A DNA stretch of 64,000 nt from positions 49,302,274-49,366,273 of the forward strand of contig CM043942.1 in assembly GCA_014529385.2 (NCBI GenBank). The letters run 5' to 3'. The position numbers were made by a program, and so were the translations under genes. The DNA comes from Adiantum capillus-veneris (lineage: Eukaryota > Streptophyta > Polypodiopsida > Polypodiales > Pteridaceae). Shown here in pieces: positions 41,676 to 54,066 of the stretch; the first letter of the stretch is position 1, and each line of letters opens with the position of its first letter. A model generated the notes under the pieces. The model did no database searches and had not been told where the DNA came from. It saw only the letters and a list, made by a program, of their open reading frames with translations.

Positions 41676-44136
41676 TGTCTTGTTGACTCAAGTGAGCCTA
41701 GATTTGGCCAACTTGTGACATATTGACGCAGTATGCATCCAACTAGTGATAGCCATTTTTTCGGCTCTTTGTAATTGCCACAGTGAGTTACCTCACCCTA
41801 CCAAAATCACCCAAACACTGTGGCTATCCCTACCATTTCACTGTACATAAGCGTGCGTGAGTCACGGGACTTTTCCCATATCTTCTTAAAAACCCTCAGC
41901 TAGCTAGTCACTGGGCTAGGTGAGCCAAAAAAAATAAAAATAAAATAAAAATAAAAGTATATTATGGCCTCTTTGTGTGTAAATATTTCATTGTATATAT
42001 GGCCTAAATATAGGGATTTTTAATAATTGTTTTGGTATTTTATTTAAATATTTCTACTTAGGTGTGTGTTTTATTAAACCTATGTACACCTTCTTTCATC
42101 CTCTTACACCATAATTATATATATATATATTTATTTATTTATTTATTTTTTGCCAATATGTACATACTCTAACCTCATATTTTTCCTTTATACAAATCAC
42201 TCCCACATTTTCACCCTCACCCTCGTGAAAACAAAAAATTGATTTCTACTCATTGGTTACTTTTATTATATTATTTACTTGCATACATTTTCCTCTTTCA
42301 CCCAAAATAATTCAAGGAGGGACCATATCATATGATTCCAATATCTTTCCATATCCATAACTCCTCCATATTTTTATTATTATTTTTACTCATTATTCTA
42401 ACACCATGTGCTCATTGAGCTAAAGTCCATGAATAGTCCATACACTAGTCCCACCATGTATATATTTCTTATTTCACCAATAATCCTCCTCCATGCATGG
42501 GTCAAGGGCAACTTGAATGCTTTGTATTATAATATGACAAAGGAGGGGCTCACTCTTGGATGCATTGTACAAATTCAACAAAGGAGGGGACCACTAAAAG
42601 ACTTTTGCAGGCCTAAAAAACAGGCTTTTTGGTGAGAATTTTGGCACCTATCTCCACTCCGAATTTGGAGCGGTGGTCAAAAGAGAAAATGTAGCCCACG
42701 CTTTGACTAATCACCCCAAATTTTTTCATGATTTTTGGAGCTACCAGCTGTGAGCTATGATTTTTTTAGTGGACCCCAGTTTTCCCATGCTATGCAGCCA
42801 CACTCTCTCTTCCACTTTATCATTTTCCTCTTTCACACACACTTCTCCACTCATCATCCCCATCTCTCTCACCACTCCTCTCTGCACACTACTCACCTTC
42901 TTCTCAACCTTGAAGAATAAGAGAAACCATGGTGAACTCATACCTCCCACACACAATTCCATTCCAAAATTGACCACCTAGTCTCATTTTTCCTCCTCCA
43001 AATTACCCATATCTATCAAAAAACCACAAAATTCAGCCTCTTCTCTTAAAAGACAGCATCATGGTGGTTGATTACTCAGCTTCAATTACCTTGTCTCTCA
43101 AGGAAGGTCAAGAGTGGAGAAAAAATGTACCGTCAAAGCTAGTGGACCGTCAACAAGCGTCAAAATTGGCCCTACTCAAGACACTTGGAGCATCAACCTT
43201 GTAAGAAATCCACCTTTTCTTACCTCTTAAGAGTTTTTCTTCCTTATTTGTATCCTACATGGATACTCCCATTGTAAATATTCAATTCCATTTGTAAATT
43301 AATACTAACTCTACTAACACTAACCCACTATGAAAAGTCCTATCACCTCCATTTCTCTCCTCTCTCTTTCCCCACCAACTTCTTGATAATTCCAAGCAAA
43401 AGAAATTAGATAAATTGCTGAAAATCTAACCCAACCATGGTTAGAGGAGTAACCCTAGCCTTCAAAATTGCTATAAAAGGAGGGTGTAGCTAGCATAAAA
43501 GGGGGGAAGCCATAAGCAAGAGCACTATGCTATAGCTTGAGAAGCCAAGCTCAACCTCTCTAGAAGGAGCTCTTGAGTGGAAGCTCATTGTCTTATGCAT
43601 GTGCATGTGTTGTAATAGGGGATTAGCAAAGGAAATCTATGCCATTGTAAGAGAGAGAGTGATCATTCAATTGAGAGTAGGAAATCTATCATTTCTCCTA
43701 CTAGTGTAAGCCCAACATTCGCTGAATCAAGGAGGGTGGATTTGGACTAATCTTGGATATTTTGTCTCCCTTCCAACGTGAAGTAATGGACAACAATGAT
43801 GCATAAGTGTCTTGGTTTTTTTTTGAGTTCTTGATAGCTTGTCTCTGGTGTTGTCATCAATCTAGCCATAAATCCCACATACTGTAAGAGGGCGACAGGG
43901 TGGAGAGGACTCCCCTGGCCTTAAGACAGTGATTGGGGTGGCTTTTCTAGTGATGTGTTGTGGTGAAATTTACGCAAGCTATGTTGAACAAGTACTAATC
44001 TCACTTTGATTTGTCATGACAGATTTGTAAGAAGGTATTAATGCAACAAGCATCCCCTCCCCCTTTCTCTCTCTTTCTTAAATATATAGTTGTGTTTGCT
44101 TGATCATCGCCGATACGTTTCAAAGCAGCCCGAGCA

Positions 44137-44185
<49 letters not shown>

Positions 44186-44282
44186 TCGTGTTTTAGTGTG
44201 TGAGAGTATTCCATTGGTGTTAGGGTTAGTGTAATTCCTTGCTTGTTTGTGGGTTGCTCTAACGATTCTCCTCTTTTGCGTC
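41676..44282. other. Non-coding; LTR/promoter-like region
   Basis: No gene is supported. The stretch holds a short T-rich and ATTT-repeat zone (41930-42150), pyrimidine-rich sequence near 42790-42900, a TATA-like CTATAAAAGG at 43471-43480 followed by a GC-poor leader, and a (CT)n tract at 44141-44187. The TATA followed about 100-200 nt later by pyrimidine-rich sequence suggests an old LTR promoter, but no partner was identified. Confidence 0.35.
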
Positions 44283-46818
44283 CTAGTTCGCTCTTAAACT
44301 AGGTGGTGCCCCTTGTGTAGTTGGGATTTGGCGGTGGGTTTGTTGTTTTGGTTTGTGTTGTGTTGTGCCCCAGCCCCATTGAGCAGCACGGGAGCCTTGA
44401 AGGATGTCTAGAGGCCACTCTTCTTGTTGCCCGCCCCGGACCGCCTCACTAGCTGGATCTTGCTGGATCCAACCAACCAACTGGATCTGGTTGGTTGGCC
44501 CTGATGTGAGCTTCAAAGAGTATTTTGGCCATCTCTCTAAATTGGAGTTCGGAGCTTGCTTTGTTGCAAGTTTTTTGAGGCTTTCATTGAGAATTGGAGC
44601 AATTCATTGGTATACTTAATCAGCATGCCAATCTGGCTCTACCATTGCGTCATCATTTCTTCGAAGTTGATTGGTCTTCTTTCATTTTTGACACTCATTC
44701 AACACATTCTTCCAGGCTACCCACAATGCCTTCCTCTACACATACTATTCTCTGATTTGATCTACAATTTTGATACATCGATGTTGATTAGTTGGTTCAT
44801 TTTACTTGGGGTATAACACCGGGTAAAACCTAGGAAGTTCATCCTCCTTCATTGGAAAAGCATACATTAGCATAGGAGAATCAAGTACTACTTCAATGTA
44901 GTTCAGGACTATGTGGTTCTCTTGTTGCATCATCTTCTCAAAATACAAACCAGGTGAAAAACAAACTCTTCAACGCAGTCTCCTATTCTCTGAGACTCAT
45001 TCTCACTTTAAGGCCTCTACGGCTGGATACATTTTTCTCCAAAAAAAATTGTGAATTTTTGATGCAAAAGCCGTTTGCAATCTACATCTTAGTCAACTGC
45101 ATCTTTAATTTGATACCCTTTATACACTTATAAGACAACCGATTTCCTAGTAGCATCTCCAACTGGATACCCAAGCTGTGCACATTCATCGTAGTTATTT
45201 ATTGAGCGTGAGGGATCACCACCAGATCATCTTTAGTCAGCACAAATTTTGGAACCCTATCCAAAACCTAAATCACATTCCGACCTGGGTGTAGTCTAGA
45301 GGATGGCTATTCATGGTAACTAATAATATAACACTGCTCAATCATCCTCTTTTCCCCCACAAAAATAATCTCCAGATCCAAATACATATCATCATCATGT
45401 AAGGAATTTTGGATTTGAAGGGCTTTCTCTTGATGTAGGCTCTTGTTCAAGATTAAACATTGATTAGAGTAGTCTCGATTGACATTCATCTCAATCAACC
45501 TTGCCTTCCCTTTCTCCACTTTTCTCAGTGCCCTACTCTACTGCTCACCTACTAGAGGGAGATCCAGTGTAGCCTTCCGTTGTCCTTGTTGGTTATGGTG
45601 GTTACCCTGATGTTTCCCTTGCTTAGCGGATTGGTCTGTGGTGGTACCCTTGGTTCCTTCATGCGTGGTGTTGAATTGGTTGCCCCTATTGCCGAGCTCA
45701 AAGCTGGAGGAGGTGGAGGGGATTGGACATCGTCATCATCCTTCTTATCTAAAACTCCCACCCCAGTCTCCCTATCTTTATCCTACTCATCATCTTCATC
45801 TTCTTTATCCTCATCCACATTGTGAGTTAGATGTTCAATGAGGGCTTCATTGGAAAATGTGACAGTATAAACTAAAGTTTTCTCTTTTGAATCCTCCTTC
45901 ATGGTAATCACCCGATTTTCCAAGTCTTCAAAATTCAAAGTGAGATTTCCATCAGTATCAGATATATCCTCCATGGATTGGTAAATGCATTTATTGAGGA
46001 TAGATTGTTTCAATACAATATGCACTTACTTTAAACTATTGCAGACTATAAGTATTCTTTTGGTCTAACTGCACCCTCTCCATACTCATATCCTTGGTTA
46101 GTCTCCACTTATCCGCACTCAGAGTGGAGTTTTGGGTCTTTATCTATTCCACCTATTGTTGAAGTGCCTTGATGGTATTGTGATCCTGCTCGTGTCTACA
46201 TTCTACATTACTTAAATATTCTTTCTTTGAAATGATCTCTTTCCTTTGTTTTTCAGACTTGAGGACCTCTCTTTCCAATTTCGCCTCAATACAGGTTATG
46301 TCAGACATTGCTTGACAGAAGTCTAGGCTTGCATCATCTAATCAATGGAATTTACTATAGTGTTCTAACCCATATGGATCATCACTACATAGCTATTTGT
46401 AATAGTCTTTGGATCTAACTTATCAGCTTTGTATGTAATTACTAGGCTTTTATATGAAACTGGTAGCTTCTAAGATGTGTCCATGACCCTACTGTCTACC
46501 AGTTTATTCATTTAAAGTGCCTATAACCTATCCATTGATGTTTCAATGACAGCGGAGGTGACAACAATGGACTGTTTAGAGGTGCTTTGGACTCTTCTAC
46601 AATCTAATTGAAGTCTTTGGGTTGGTGCCTTGCAACACAATTACTATTGCCTCGAATGTTCCAAGAGCTTTTTCAAAAGTAGATTCTGTTGTTTTCTCAA
46701 CTATTGATGTGGCGGCAATTTTCTTACTGTTGCGAGCACTAAGCTGATCCCATAACTTTTTGATGAGATTTTTCTTCTTTGTTGCTGGTTTAGATGTCCA
46801 AACTTCATCCTTACCCAA
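44283..46818 (-). pseudogene. Decayed coiled-coil ORF (retroelement accessory?)
   Basis: Minus-strand segments in linked frames (46597-46818, about 46100-46320, 45783-46025, 45552-45761, 45307-45519, and possibly on to 44283-44516) read as one long broken protein. The N-terminal part is Lys-rich. The 46100-46320 part is a coiled coil (KEIISKKEYLSNVECRHEQD). The 45783-46025 segment ends in an acidic DEDKEDEDDE tail, and 45552-45761 has a PPPPPA run. No catalytic motif is recognised. Composition resembles the coiled-coil ORFs at 560-1371 and 57.9-58.5 kb. The left part of the range is weakly supported. Confidence 0.4.
44469..44498. repeat. 11-bp perfect hairpin
   Basis: CCAACCAACCA pairs with TGGTTGGTTGG across an 8-nt loop. 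It lies inside a locally GC-rich block and has no obvious role. Confidence 0.85.
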
Positions 46819-46837
46819 ATCTCTTTTGGCTCCAAGT

Positions 46838-47086
46838 GTGACCAGAGTTGTTTGCTCTATCTAAGATCTTAGATCACTAGTGAGGGGAGTGGATCCCCGT
46901 GCTAGTGTGCATGCAGGAAGGGGGAAGGAGAAGAGGAGAGGAGAGAGACCAAGCCTTTGGGGGAAACACACAGCCAGTGTTTGTTTGTCTCCTTTATTCT
47001 TTTTGTATGTAGAAGGAATACAAGGGTTAGTGAGTTAGTGAGGGTAGGGGTGTTCGGGCAGCTAGCGGCAAGGCCTTTACCCAAAA
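46838..47086 (-). mobile_element. Probable Copia 3' LTR
   Basis: The minus strand reads CACTTTAAGTGGGAGATTTTTGGG... beginning near 47100; the AAGTGGGAGA tract followed by a T-x-T-T-GGG start is the usual Copia 3' PPT/LTR junction, here with TGTTGGG mutated to TTTTGGG. The left end is guessed at TGTGACCAG (46838). No partner LTR is present. Confidence 0.5.
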
Positions 47087-47149
47087 ATCTCCCACTTAAA
47101 GTCCAATGTGATCGTAAGTGGTGACTAGAACTAGTATGTACATCCATGA

Positions 47150-47500
47150 AGCACGCCAGCTTCACCCTTATTCAAATTTTCTCATCCTACACCCATTAAA
47201 TCGATGCACATTACAAAATGCTCCGTAGCTAGGCTCTTCGTAAGAGAATTTGCTACGTTTTCATCAGTGTGTATCTTAACAAGCTCCAAACGCTTATTCG
47301 TCAATGCATCTCAGATGAGATGTTACCTCACCTCAATGTGTTTTAACTTCTTGCCAAAGCAATGGCACTCTGACTATCACAATGAAAAACTGAAACCTAC
47401 TAAATGTCTAGATCTCCCACTAGACGAGCCAACCATATAGCTTCCTTGTTGGCAATTGACACTGCAATGTACTCAGCCTCTATAGTGGAAGAAGACATAC
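47150..47500 (-). pseudogene. Copia RNase H remnant
   Basis: STIEAEYIA, the Glu motif of Copia RNase H, is encoded around 47460-47490 in the minus sense. The usual trailing H-IE-RYH and ADxLTK-like segments appear near 47330 and 47220 in broken frames. Confidence 0.6.
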
Positions 47501-47879
47501 AATCTTGGAGAGATGATCTCCAAGAAATGGCCCCTCCTACATTACGAAAATGTAGCCAAACTTAAATCTCTTATTGTCTTTGCAACCCGCATAATCTGCA
47601 TCTGTGTAACCAACAATAGATGCATCACCATTACTGAAGCGTACAGTTAGCCATATATCAACTAACCACTCCCACTGCAAATTCAATGTTTGGCCTTGTA
47701 GCTACCATATCATACATTAGATTGCCTACAACCAAAGAGTATGGAACACTTGCCATTTTTGCTCTATTAGCATCCGACATAGGAGAATCTTCCTTGCTAA
47801 GTTTTCAAATATGATGGTAGTGGGTTATTCACTGTCTTCCCCCCTGCATATTGAAATGTTGTAAGACCTTGTGGATATA

Positions 47880-48480
47880 GGATTCACGTGATAAGAATGC
47901 TTCTTTTCTTGTCTCTCTTGATACTCATACCAAGAAAATGATTTGCTTCACCCAAATTCTTCATATCAAAGTTTTTGTTCAATATTTGCTTTAATTTGGA
48001 AATCTCCTCTCAGTGGACTTTCCTACAATGAGCATGTCATCTACATACAAAATGAGAATGACCAAAGAACCATCACTAACTTTCTGTGTATACAAGCAGT
48101 GATCCTCTTGACTCCTTCTAAAACCCTTGGACCGCATAAATGCATCAAAATTTTGATACCATTGCCTTGAACCCTGTTTTAAGCCACAGTTTTTGTTTTT
48201 GATTTGTATAGATGCACAACCTCCATAGGGTTTCAAAACCTTCAGGTTGCTATGTAACATCCTCTTCTAGATCCCCATGAAAAAAGGCTATCTTCACATC
48301 TATTTGGACAAGTTCCATGTCCTCAATGGCTACTAGGCCAAGCACTATATGCAATGTAGTCATCCTAACTATGGGCAAGAAGTTTTTGTCAAAATCAACT
48401 CCCTTCTATTGGTTGAATCCCTTAGCAACCAATCGAGTCTTGTACTTAGATTGTGGATTATTTGATGTAAACTTTTACAC
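47880..48480 (-). pseudogene. Copia reverse transcriptase remnant
   Basis: The 89-residue frame at 47991-48260 carries CGLKQGSRQWYQNFDAFM and LVILILYVDDMLIVGKS, the RT palm box with both Asp residues. Upstream the palm-A region near 48290-48330 is recognisable but broken. Downstream the frame stops within 30 residues. Confidence 0.85.
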
Positions 48481-48499
48481 ATTTTCAAGGTAAGGTATG

Positions 48500-49690
48500 C
48501 TTGCCTTATAGAAATTTAACTAAGTCCAATGTCTCATTAGTGACAATCAAGTTGCACTCAGATTGAATGGACTACTCCCACTGGACCTTGTCATCCATTT
48601 GCATGGCTTCTTTGTAACAAGATGGCTCACTATAATCAGTCAGCATGACATAGCCCCCGACCTTGGCTAAAATTTCTAAGGTCAATATGAGGATCTAGTA
48701 GATCACCTCAAGGCCTAATAATTGCTCTTTGCCCTATCAATTGGGGCTCTACTAGTGGAAGGTACATCACTAGGCTTCTGAGTTTTCACAGAATATGAGG
48801 GAATAACCTGAATGTGACTTTTCTATACTCAACCTCTTTGATAGGTTTTTTTGTGCATTTTTGACTCATTGAAGATAAAATGTGAACTGTGAATTACTTT
48901 GCAAGATTTTGGGTGCCAAAGATGATATCCCATCCCTCCATCTACACCATAACTAAGGAAAATGCACTTGTGTGACTTTGGGTCTAGTTTTTTTCAAAGT
49001 TCTTTGGGCACATGTGCATATGCCTCACATCCAAAGACACGCAAATGATCATAATGTGGTTTCTTTCCAAACCACAAATACTCTAGAATCTATTAATTCA
49101 ATGGCATACTAGGTGATTGATTGATAATATGTATTGTTGCCAAACCACAAATACTCTAGAATCTATTAATTCAATGGCATACTAGGTGATTGATTGATAA
49201 TATGTATTGTTGCCAATACTACCTCTTCTCAAAAGGTTTGAGTCAATTTTCCATAGAAATCATGGTTGTGACTCGCTTCATTCTTTCTGCAATTACATTG
49301 TGATTAGGTGTGTAATGTGCACTAAGCTGCCTCTTAATAACTCTCTTACTATAGAAATTATTGAATCCTTGGAGACATATTCTCCACCATTATCAATCCT
49401 CAAGCTGTAGTAAACTTCTTTCCAGATTGATTTTCTACTAGTGCTAAGAATTTCTCGAAAGTAGAGAAGACCTGATCCTCATATCGCAAAGGACAACCCA
49501 CACCTTGCTAGTGGAATCATCTATGAAAATCACAAAATAGCTAGCTCCCCCTAGAGACTTGGTCTACATAGAATTGTAAATGTTGCTATGCACAAGCTCT
49601 AGTGGCTGTATACACTTCCTATTCAATGGGGATCAGGTGGTCCTAGTTTGCTTACCAGAAATGGAGTGCTCACATATAGAAAAGTCAGAA
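48500..49690 (-). pseudogene. Copia integrase remnant with 73-bp duplication
   Basis: Only scattered pieces are readable in the minus sense; the FVIFIDDST-type first-Asp motif lies near 49500-49540. A perfect 73-bp tandem duplication (49067-49139 and 49140-49212) falls in the C-terminal part and shifts the frame. Confidence 0.5.
49067..49212. repeat. Perfect 73-bp tandem duplication
   Basis: Both units start CCAAACCACAAATACTC and end TATGTATTGTTG with no difference seen. Confidence 0.95.
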
Positions 49691-49695
49691 TAACT

Positions 49696-50140
49696 TCACA
49701 CAGGAAAGTAACCAAAATGAGCTAGTGTTTTCATTCCCTTTTGGCTCATATGGCCTACCTGGATATACCATAACTCAGTAGATGGAAGCTCATCTATGGA
49801 TATACAATCCTCTTTTACACACAAAACAAACATAGAGTAAAGCGTTCCATGTTTCAAACCCCTAAAAATCACAAAATTTGCCTTCTGAATTGGTGTTGTT
49901 CCCCAAGTCATCAAGCTGACGAGTAGATACAAAAAATTTTGTTGACCTGGGAACATGTCTAACATTCTTGACTATGAATTATGTGCCATTTTGCATGACT
50001 AGCTTGATGTCTCTAGCACCATGTATTTTGAGCTCATAGGCATCATCAAGCTTCACTGTTCCACCCACCAGTATGTGCATACGTAGAGAACCATTCTTAA
50101 TGATGTGTCACATTGAATTTGGCTTCAAAATCTCTGACTC
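49696..50140 (-). pseudogene. Copia protease end and GAG-pre-integrase
   Basis: The 89-residue frame includes DELPSTELWYIQVGHMSQKG, where ELWYIQVGHM corresponds to the ELWHxRLGHM zinc segment with its first His lost. Upstream (49970-50140) a broken frame gives protease-like LKIHGARDIKLVMQNGT and EWFSTYAH. The catalytic Asp-Ser-Gly is not visible. Confidence 0.7.
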
Positions 50141-50199
50141 GATTTTTATCAAAGCTAGCATCTTGTGCAATAAGAGCATATAGACTAAGATCTGTTGTT

Positions 50200-50960
50200 G
50201 TAAAGATGAGAAGCTTGATGGCACCACTTGGTGATAATTCACAAAGGGTCCCATCCCTCACTTTATAAGTTTCTTAGCATGTTGTTGCAATGTATAAACC
50301 AGGATATAGTCTCTTGTTTTAAACTCTTTCGAGCGTACATGCTTATTGAAAAATTCTTTTTGCCTTAGAGCATAGATAGAAGCTATAGATTTTAAGCAAA
50401 GCTCATCCAGATTTTCAAGGTCCTCTAGCCTTGAAGATAATTCATGGCCCGTCCATTCAAGTTGTTTAGCTACCCGTAGTGTTGGGATCAGGAATTCCAT
50501 AGGCAAGATAGAATTAAGTCCGAACACCATGTTGTATAGTGTTGTTCCAACAGAGGTTTTGTAGGCTACTCTATAAGCCCACAACGTAGAGTGTAACTTG
50601 TGATCCCAATCTATTTGTGAATCAGACACTATTTTAGTCAAGACAGTGTATAGATTTTTGTTTGTAGCTTTCAACTATCCATTTGCTTGTGGATGATATG
50701 GCACAGACTTCTTGTGAACTACCATGAATCCATCTAAAAGGTTTTCAATGACTTCACTAATGAAATGTGTGCCATGATCACTGAAAAATTCTATGGGTAG
50801 GCCATACCTAACAAATATATTTTTATATAGAAACTATGCAGTGGTCCTTGCATTCGCTTTTTGTGTGGCCTTTGCTTCAGCCCATTTTGTGAGATAGTTT
50901 ATAGCCACAATGATATATTGGGAGTGAGATAAGCGGAGGGTGAAATTGGTCCAACAAAAT
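50200..50960 (-). pseudogene. Gypsy integrase core and C-terminus
   Basis: 50675-50960 is a broken core. The 138-residue frame at 50258-50674 has LWAYRVAYKTSVGTTLYNMVFG and RVAKQLEWTGHELSSRLEDL, then KEFKTRDYILVYTLQQH, the C-terminal GD/LV-type segment. A TAG after KKLIK is followed by GMGPFV and SPSGAIKLL, so the protein ran to about 50210. Confidence 0.85.
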
Positions 50961-51650
50961 CTATGCCCACTTAGCAAATTCTCTGGCTTCCATCATTGGC
51001 CATAAGGGAATCTCATCTCTCCTTATTGAGACCTTGGTATGCAGACAAGAATCAAATCTCTTTACGTATTCAGCAACTTTCATGTACAATGTAGGGCACC
51101 ATATTCCCACGGTTAAGACATTTTTTGTCGTCTTGTCCCCCAAGAAATGGACTCCATTGATTCCTCCATGTGCTTGCTCTAGGATTTGCAAGTACATGTC
51201 TTCAATTGCACATATCTTAAGCTGATTGTCTTTTCCTCTCTTATACAATTGATTTTCAATTAGTGTGAACTCTTGAACCTTGATTTCTATAGCTCTCTGT
51301 TGTTCCTTAGAGGTATTTTTAGGAAACTTGCTCATTGTTAGGTAGTCAATTATGTACTGGGTCCATTTTGGTGCAATTGTTACTGAAACAGTGTAGCATT
51401 TTCTACCCATGGTTTTGTCCTACAGGCTGCACATTTAGTGACGTACATATGAACATCAATTTTCATAGTTGGCCAATAAACTCCTAACTATTTCAAGCAC
51501 TGGTATGTCTTCATTTGAGAGCAATGAAATGCTAAGCCTTGAACATGTGCTTCCACAAGATAGCAATTGTACTCCTCCGGACTTATGCATAATCATAAGG
51601 TGTTGTTGAGTCCTAAATGATACAAATGTCTTGCGTGTAGAATCATTCGT
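50961..51650 (-). pseudogene. Gypsy integrase: two zinc-binding segments
   Basis: The 149-residue frame at 50961-51410 contains the H2C2 region (QAHGGINGVHFLGDKTTKN ... YVKRFDSCL, with one Cys lost). Just upstream (51420-51600) another broken H2C2-like stretch reads HCSQMKTYQ, VYWPTMK and YVTKCAAC. Both are integrase-type, so the fragment either has two natural zinc segments or a duplication. Confidence 0.7.
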
Positions 51651-51661
51651 CTTTTACATTC

Positions 51662-52507
51662 CTACCCTGTTTTATTAAACTCACCTCCATATGATAGTAT
51701 ATTGACTATCTCCTCCGACCACTTTGGTATCATTTCAATGTTGAAAAGATATGCGTCAGACATGTCATCATCTACCCCTTCTGGAGCTTCCCCATTTGGT
51801 AATCTAGAAAGATGATCTTCTCGTAGATGCATCTTTCCTTTTTTGACCATGATGATAAAATCAAACTCTAGCAATATGATGAATCATCGAACAATTCTTT
51901 GGTATTGCATGGTTTGTTTACGAGGTATAGGAGGGCTTGATGATTGGTAAAAAACATGAACGTGTTTGCAAGGTGATAATGTCAAAATTTCTTAACAGCA
52001 TGTATCATCCCAAGCCCCTCTCATTCCGTGGTGGTGTAGTTCTTTTCAGCACTGTTAAGCTGCCTGCTTGCATAGCAGACTAGAAAATCCATTTTTCCAA
52101 GCCAAAATGTATCCAATAGCAAATGCCAAAGCATCAATATGAACATGAAAGATTTTTCCCCCATCAGGTGCTTTCAGCATTGAAGCATATATGAGTGATT
52201 TCTTCAATTTTTTGAATGAGTCCTCACACTCATTCGTCCATACAAAGGCCACTATAAGTCTGTACAAGGGTTGGGCAATAACTGCATACATGTGTATAAA
52301 CCTCCCATAGTAACCACAATGTCCAATAAAGCAATGGACTTTCTTTGCATTGTTTGGTCTAGGCAGTTCCACAAGTTCTTTTATCTTGTCCAAGTCGGTA
52401 GATATAACGTTCTCTAAGACAATATGTCCCAGGATTCTACCCTGTCTAACCATGAATATGAAATTTTCTAGGTTGAGACAAATTCTATAAGTTTGGCACT
52501 TCTCCAA
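51662..52507 (-). pseudogene. Gypsy RT thumb and RNase H
   Basis: 52055-52507 encodes the thumb/connection (GRILGHIVLENVISTD, CFIGHCGYYGRFIHMYAVIA) and the start of RNase H (FHVHIDALAFAIGYIL). A shifted piece at 51662-51874 has VKKGKMHLREDHLSRLPNGE, the usual end of RNase H before integrase. The first RNase H Asp is kept, but the middle of the domain is broken. Confidence 0.85.
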
Positions 52508-52522
52508 TACTTTTCTTAGGTG

Positions 52523-53320
52523 CTATGTATGTTCATCTCTCAAGAGAGAATGCACACATAAGTCGTCCATGTAAATTTTCAAGAAAATACTTAAGTATTC
52601 CTTAAAGGCATGTGCCATCAACCTCTGAAATGTTGCTGGGGCATTGTTCAAGCCAAAAGTCATCACCCTATATGCACATATTCCCCATTCCATGGAAAAA
52701 TCTGTCTTGTATTGATCTTCAAGAGCAATTAGGAGTTGGTTATATTCTGAGTATCCATCTAAGAAGGAGTACGCCCGCTTGCCTGTCACTCGTTCTAGGT
52801 CATGGTTAGGAATAGGTAAGTGATAATTATCCTTTATCATGGTGGCATTAACCTTCTTCAGATTCACACACACTCATAGTTTTCCATTCTTCTTAGGCAC
52901 TACCACAATGGGAGATACCCAATCAGTGTGTTCTATCTTGTAGATAAACTTCGTATCCTTTAATTTATCAATCTCGTCTTTAATGCGCTTAGCAAATGTA
53001 TCATTGTACGTGTAAGGTCTCTACCAACTAGGTTTTGCATTGGGCTTTAAGGGGATTGTGTGTTGGCATATCGTAGGATCTACCCCTTCCAGGTCTTTAT
53101 ATGACCAAGCAAACACGTCCTTGTACTCCTTGAGAAGACTTACGAGCTTTTCCTCCTCTTTCGGACTTGGATCAATTGCTATGTAGGTTGATCGTGGTTC
53201 TTCTCCTAGCCCTACCAAGTCTATTTTCTTTGTATTCTAGGGCCCATCTTAGGACTCCTTGTCCTTTCGCTCTCGTAGAGGCTGCATCATTACTACCCTC
53301 CGATCTTGTATAGTGAATTT
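52523..53320 (-). pseudogene. Gypsy RT with linker
   Basis: The linker frame (53021-53218) has LLKEYKDVFAWSYKDLEGVDP. RT continues at 52523-52873 with NLKKVNATMIKDNYHLP, FLDGYSEYNQ (palm Asp) and IYMDDLCVHS as the catalytic box (YMDD where FLDD or similar is usual). A TAG just before VCVNLKK and a gap near 52880-53020 interrupt the frame. Confidence 0.9.
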
Positions 53321-54066
53321 TTTGGAGGAATCCCAAACTCCGAGCGAACTTTTTCGAGCGATGATAAAATTGAGCGAGTTAATGAGAGACACTTTATCAT
53401 TAATTGGAGGCCTTCTTGTCCAATCAATGTTTGATGCTCAATAAGAGATGCTACCTCAAACCCCTAAAAGAGGGTTTTTTAATAGAAAAAAACTCCCTAA
53501 AGGATTACAAAAAGAGAGAGATTTTTTTTTTGGCAAAACTCACAAATATAAGTAGTATTGTATTAAAAATAACCAAAAAAAATACAAGACTTACCTTGCT
53601 CACAAGCCGAGCTAGGATACCATAGCAGGTAGCCATACATCAAGCACAAAAATTACCAAAATCATACATCAAGTTCGTGAACCACCATCAACAACAAACC
53701 CGATTGAAGTGGGGAGTCCATCCTCGACAAAACAAGAGCAGACCGACACCACATAATGCCGACATGGCGGGGCTCGCAATCCCCATCGCCGAGAGGCCAG
53801 GCTTAGGATGCCACTACTACTAATAGCCGTGCCACATCCGCCATAGTGTCCAAAACTTGGGACCAAACCAACGACAACAAGACCAAATCCATCGAGTAGC
53901 CGACAAACAAGCAAGAGTCCCCAATACATACACCGAGTTGTACACGAGCAGGTAAGAGACCACAACATAAACAAAATCTTCTAGTACATAAATAAATTGG
54001 ATAAATTATCGACAAATCGAATACGTCCACCATCATCGCTAGCTTTGCAAACCCCCCCCCCCCTCT

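Larger units (their letters stand above)
46838..50140 (-). mobile_element. Decayed Ty1/Copia element
   Basis: Protease, pre-integrase, integrase, RT and RNase H remnants occur in Copia order from 50140 down to about 47150, followed by a purine tract and a probable 3' LTR. Almost every domain is interrupted, and no 5' LTR is visible: the right side merges into a Gypsy integrase at about 50200. Confidence 0.75.
50200..53320 (-). mobile_element. Ty3/Gypsy pol remnant
   Basis: Minus-strand order from the right: PR-RT linker, RT, RNase H, two integrase-type zinc regions, integrase core and C-terminus. Gag, protease and both LTRs are missing. The right edge at about 53320 meets CACTA-like sequence and the left edge meets a Copia protease remnant, so the fragment is bounded by later events. 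Confidence 0.85.

Noticed and set aside
44404-44816. Plus-strand frames of 71 and 86 residues with hydrophobic stretches
   Set aside because: No domain; they overlap a weakly supported minus-strand remnant, and the hydrophobicity follows from T-rich sequence.
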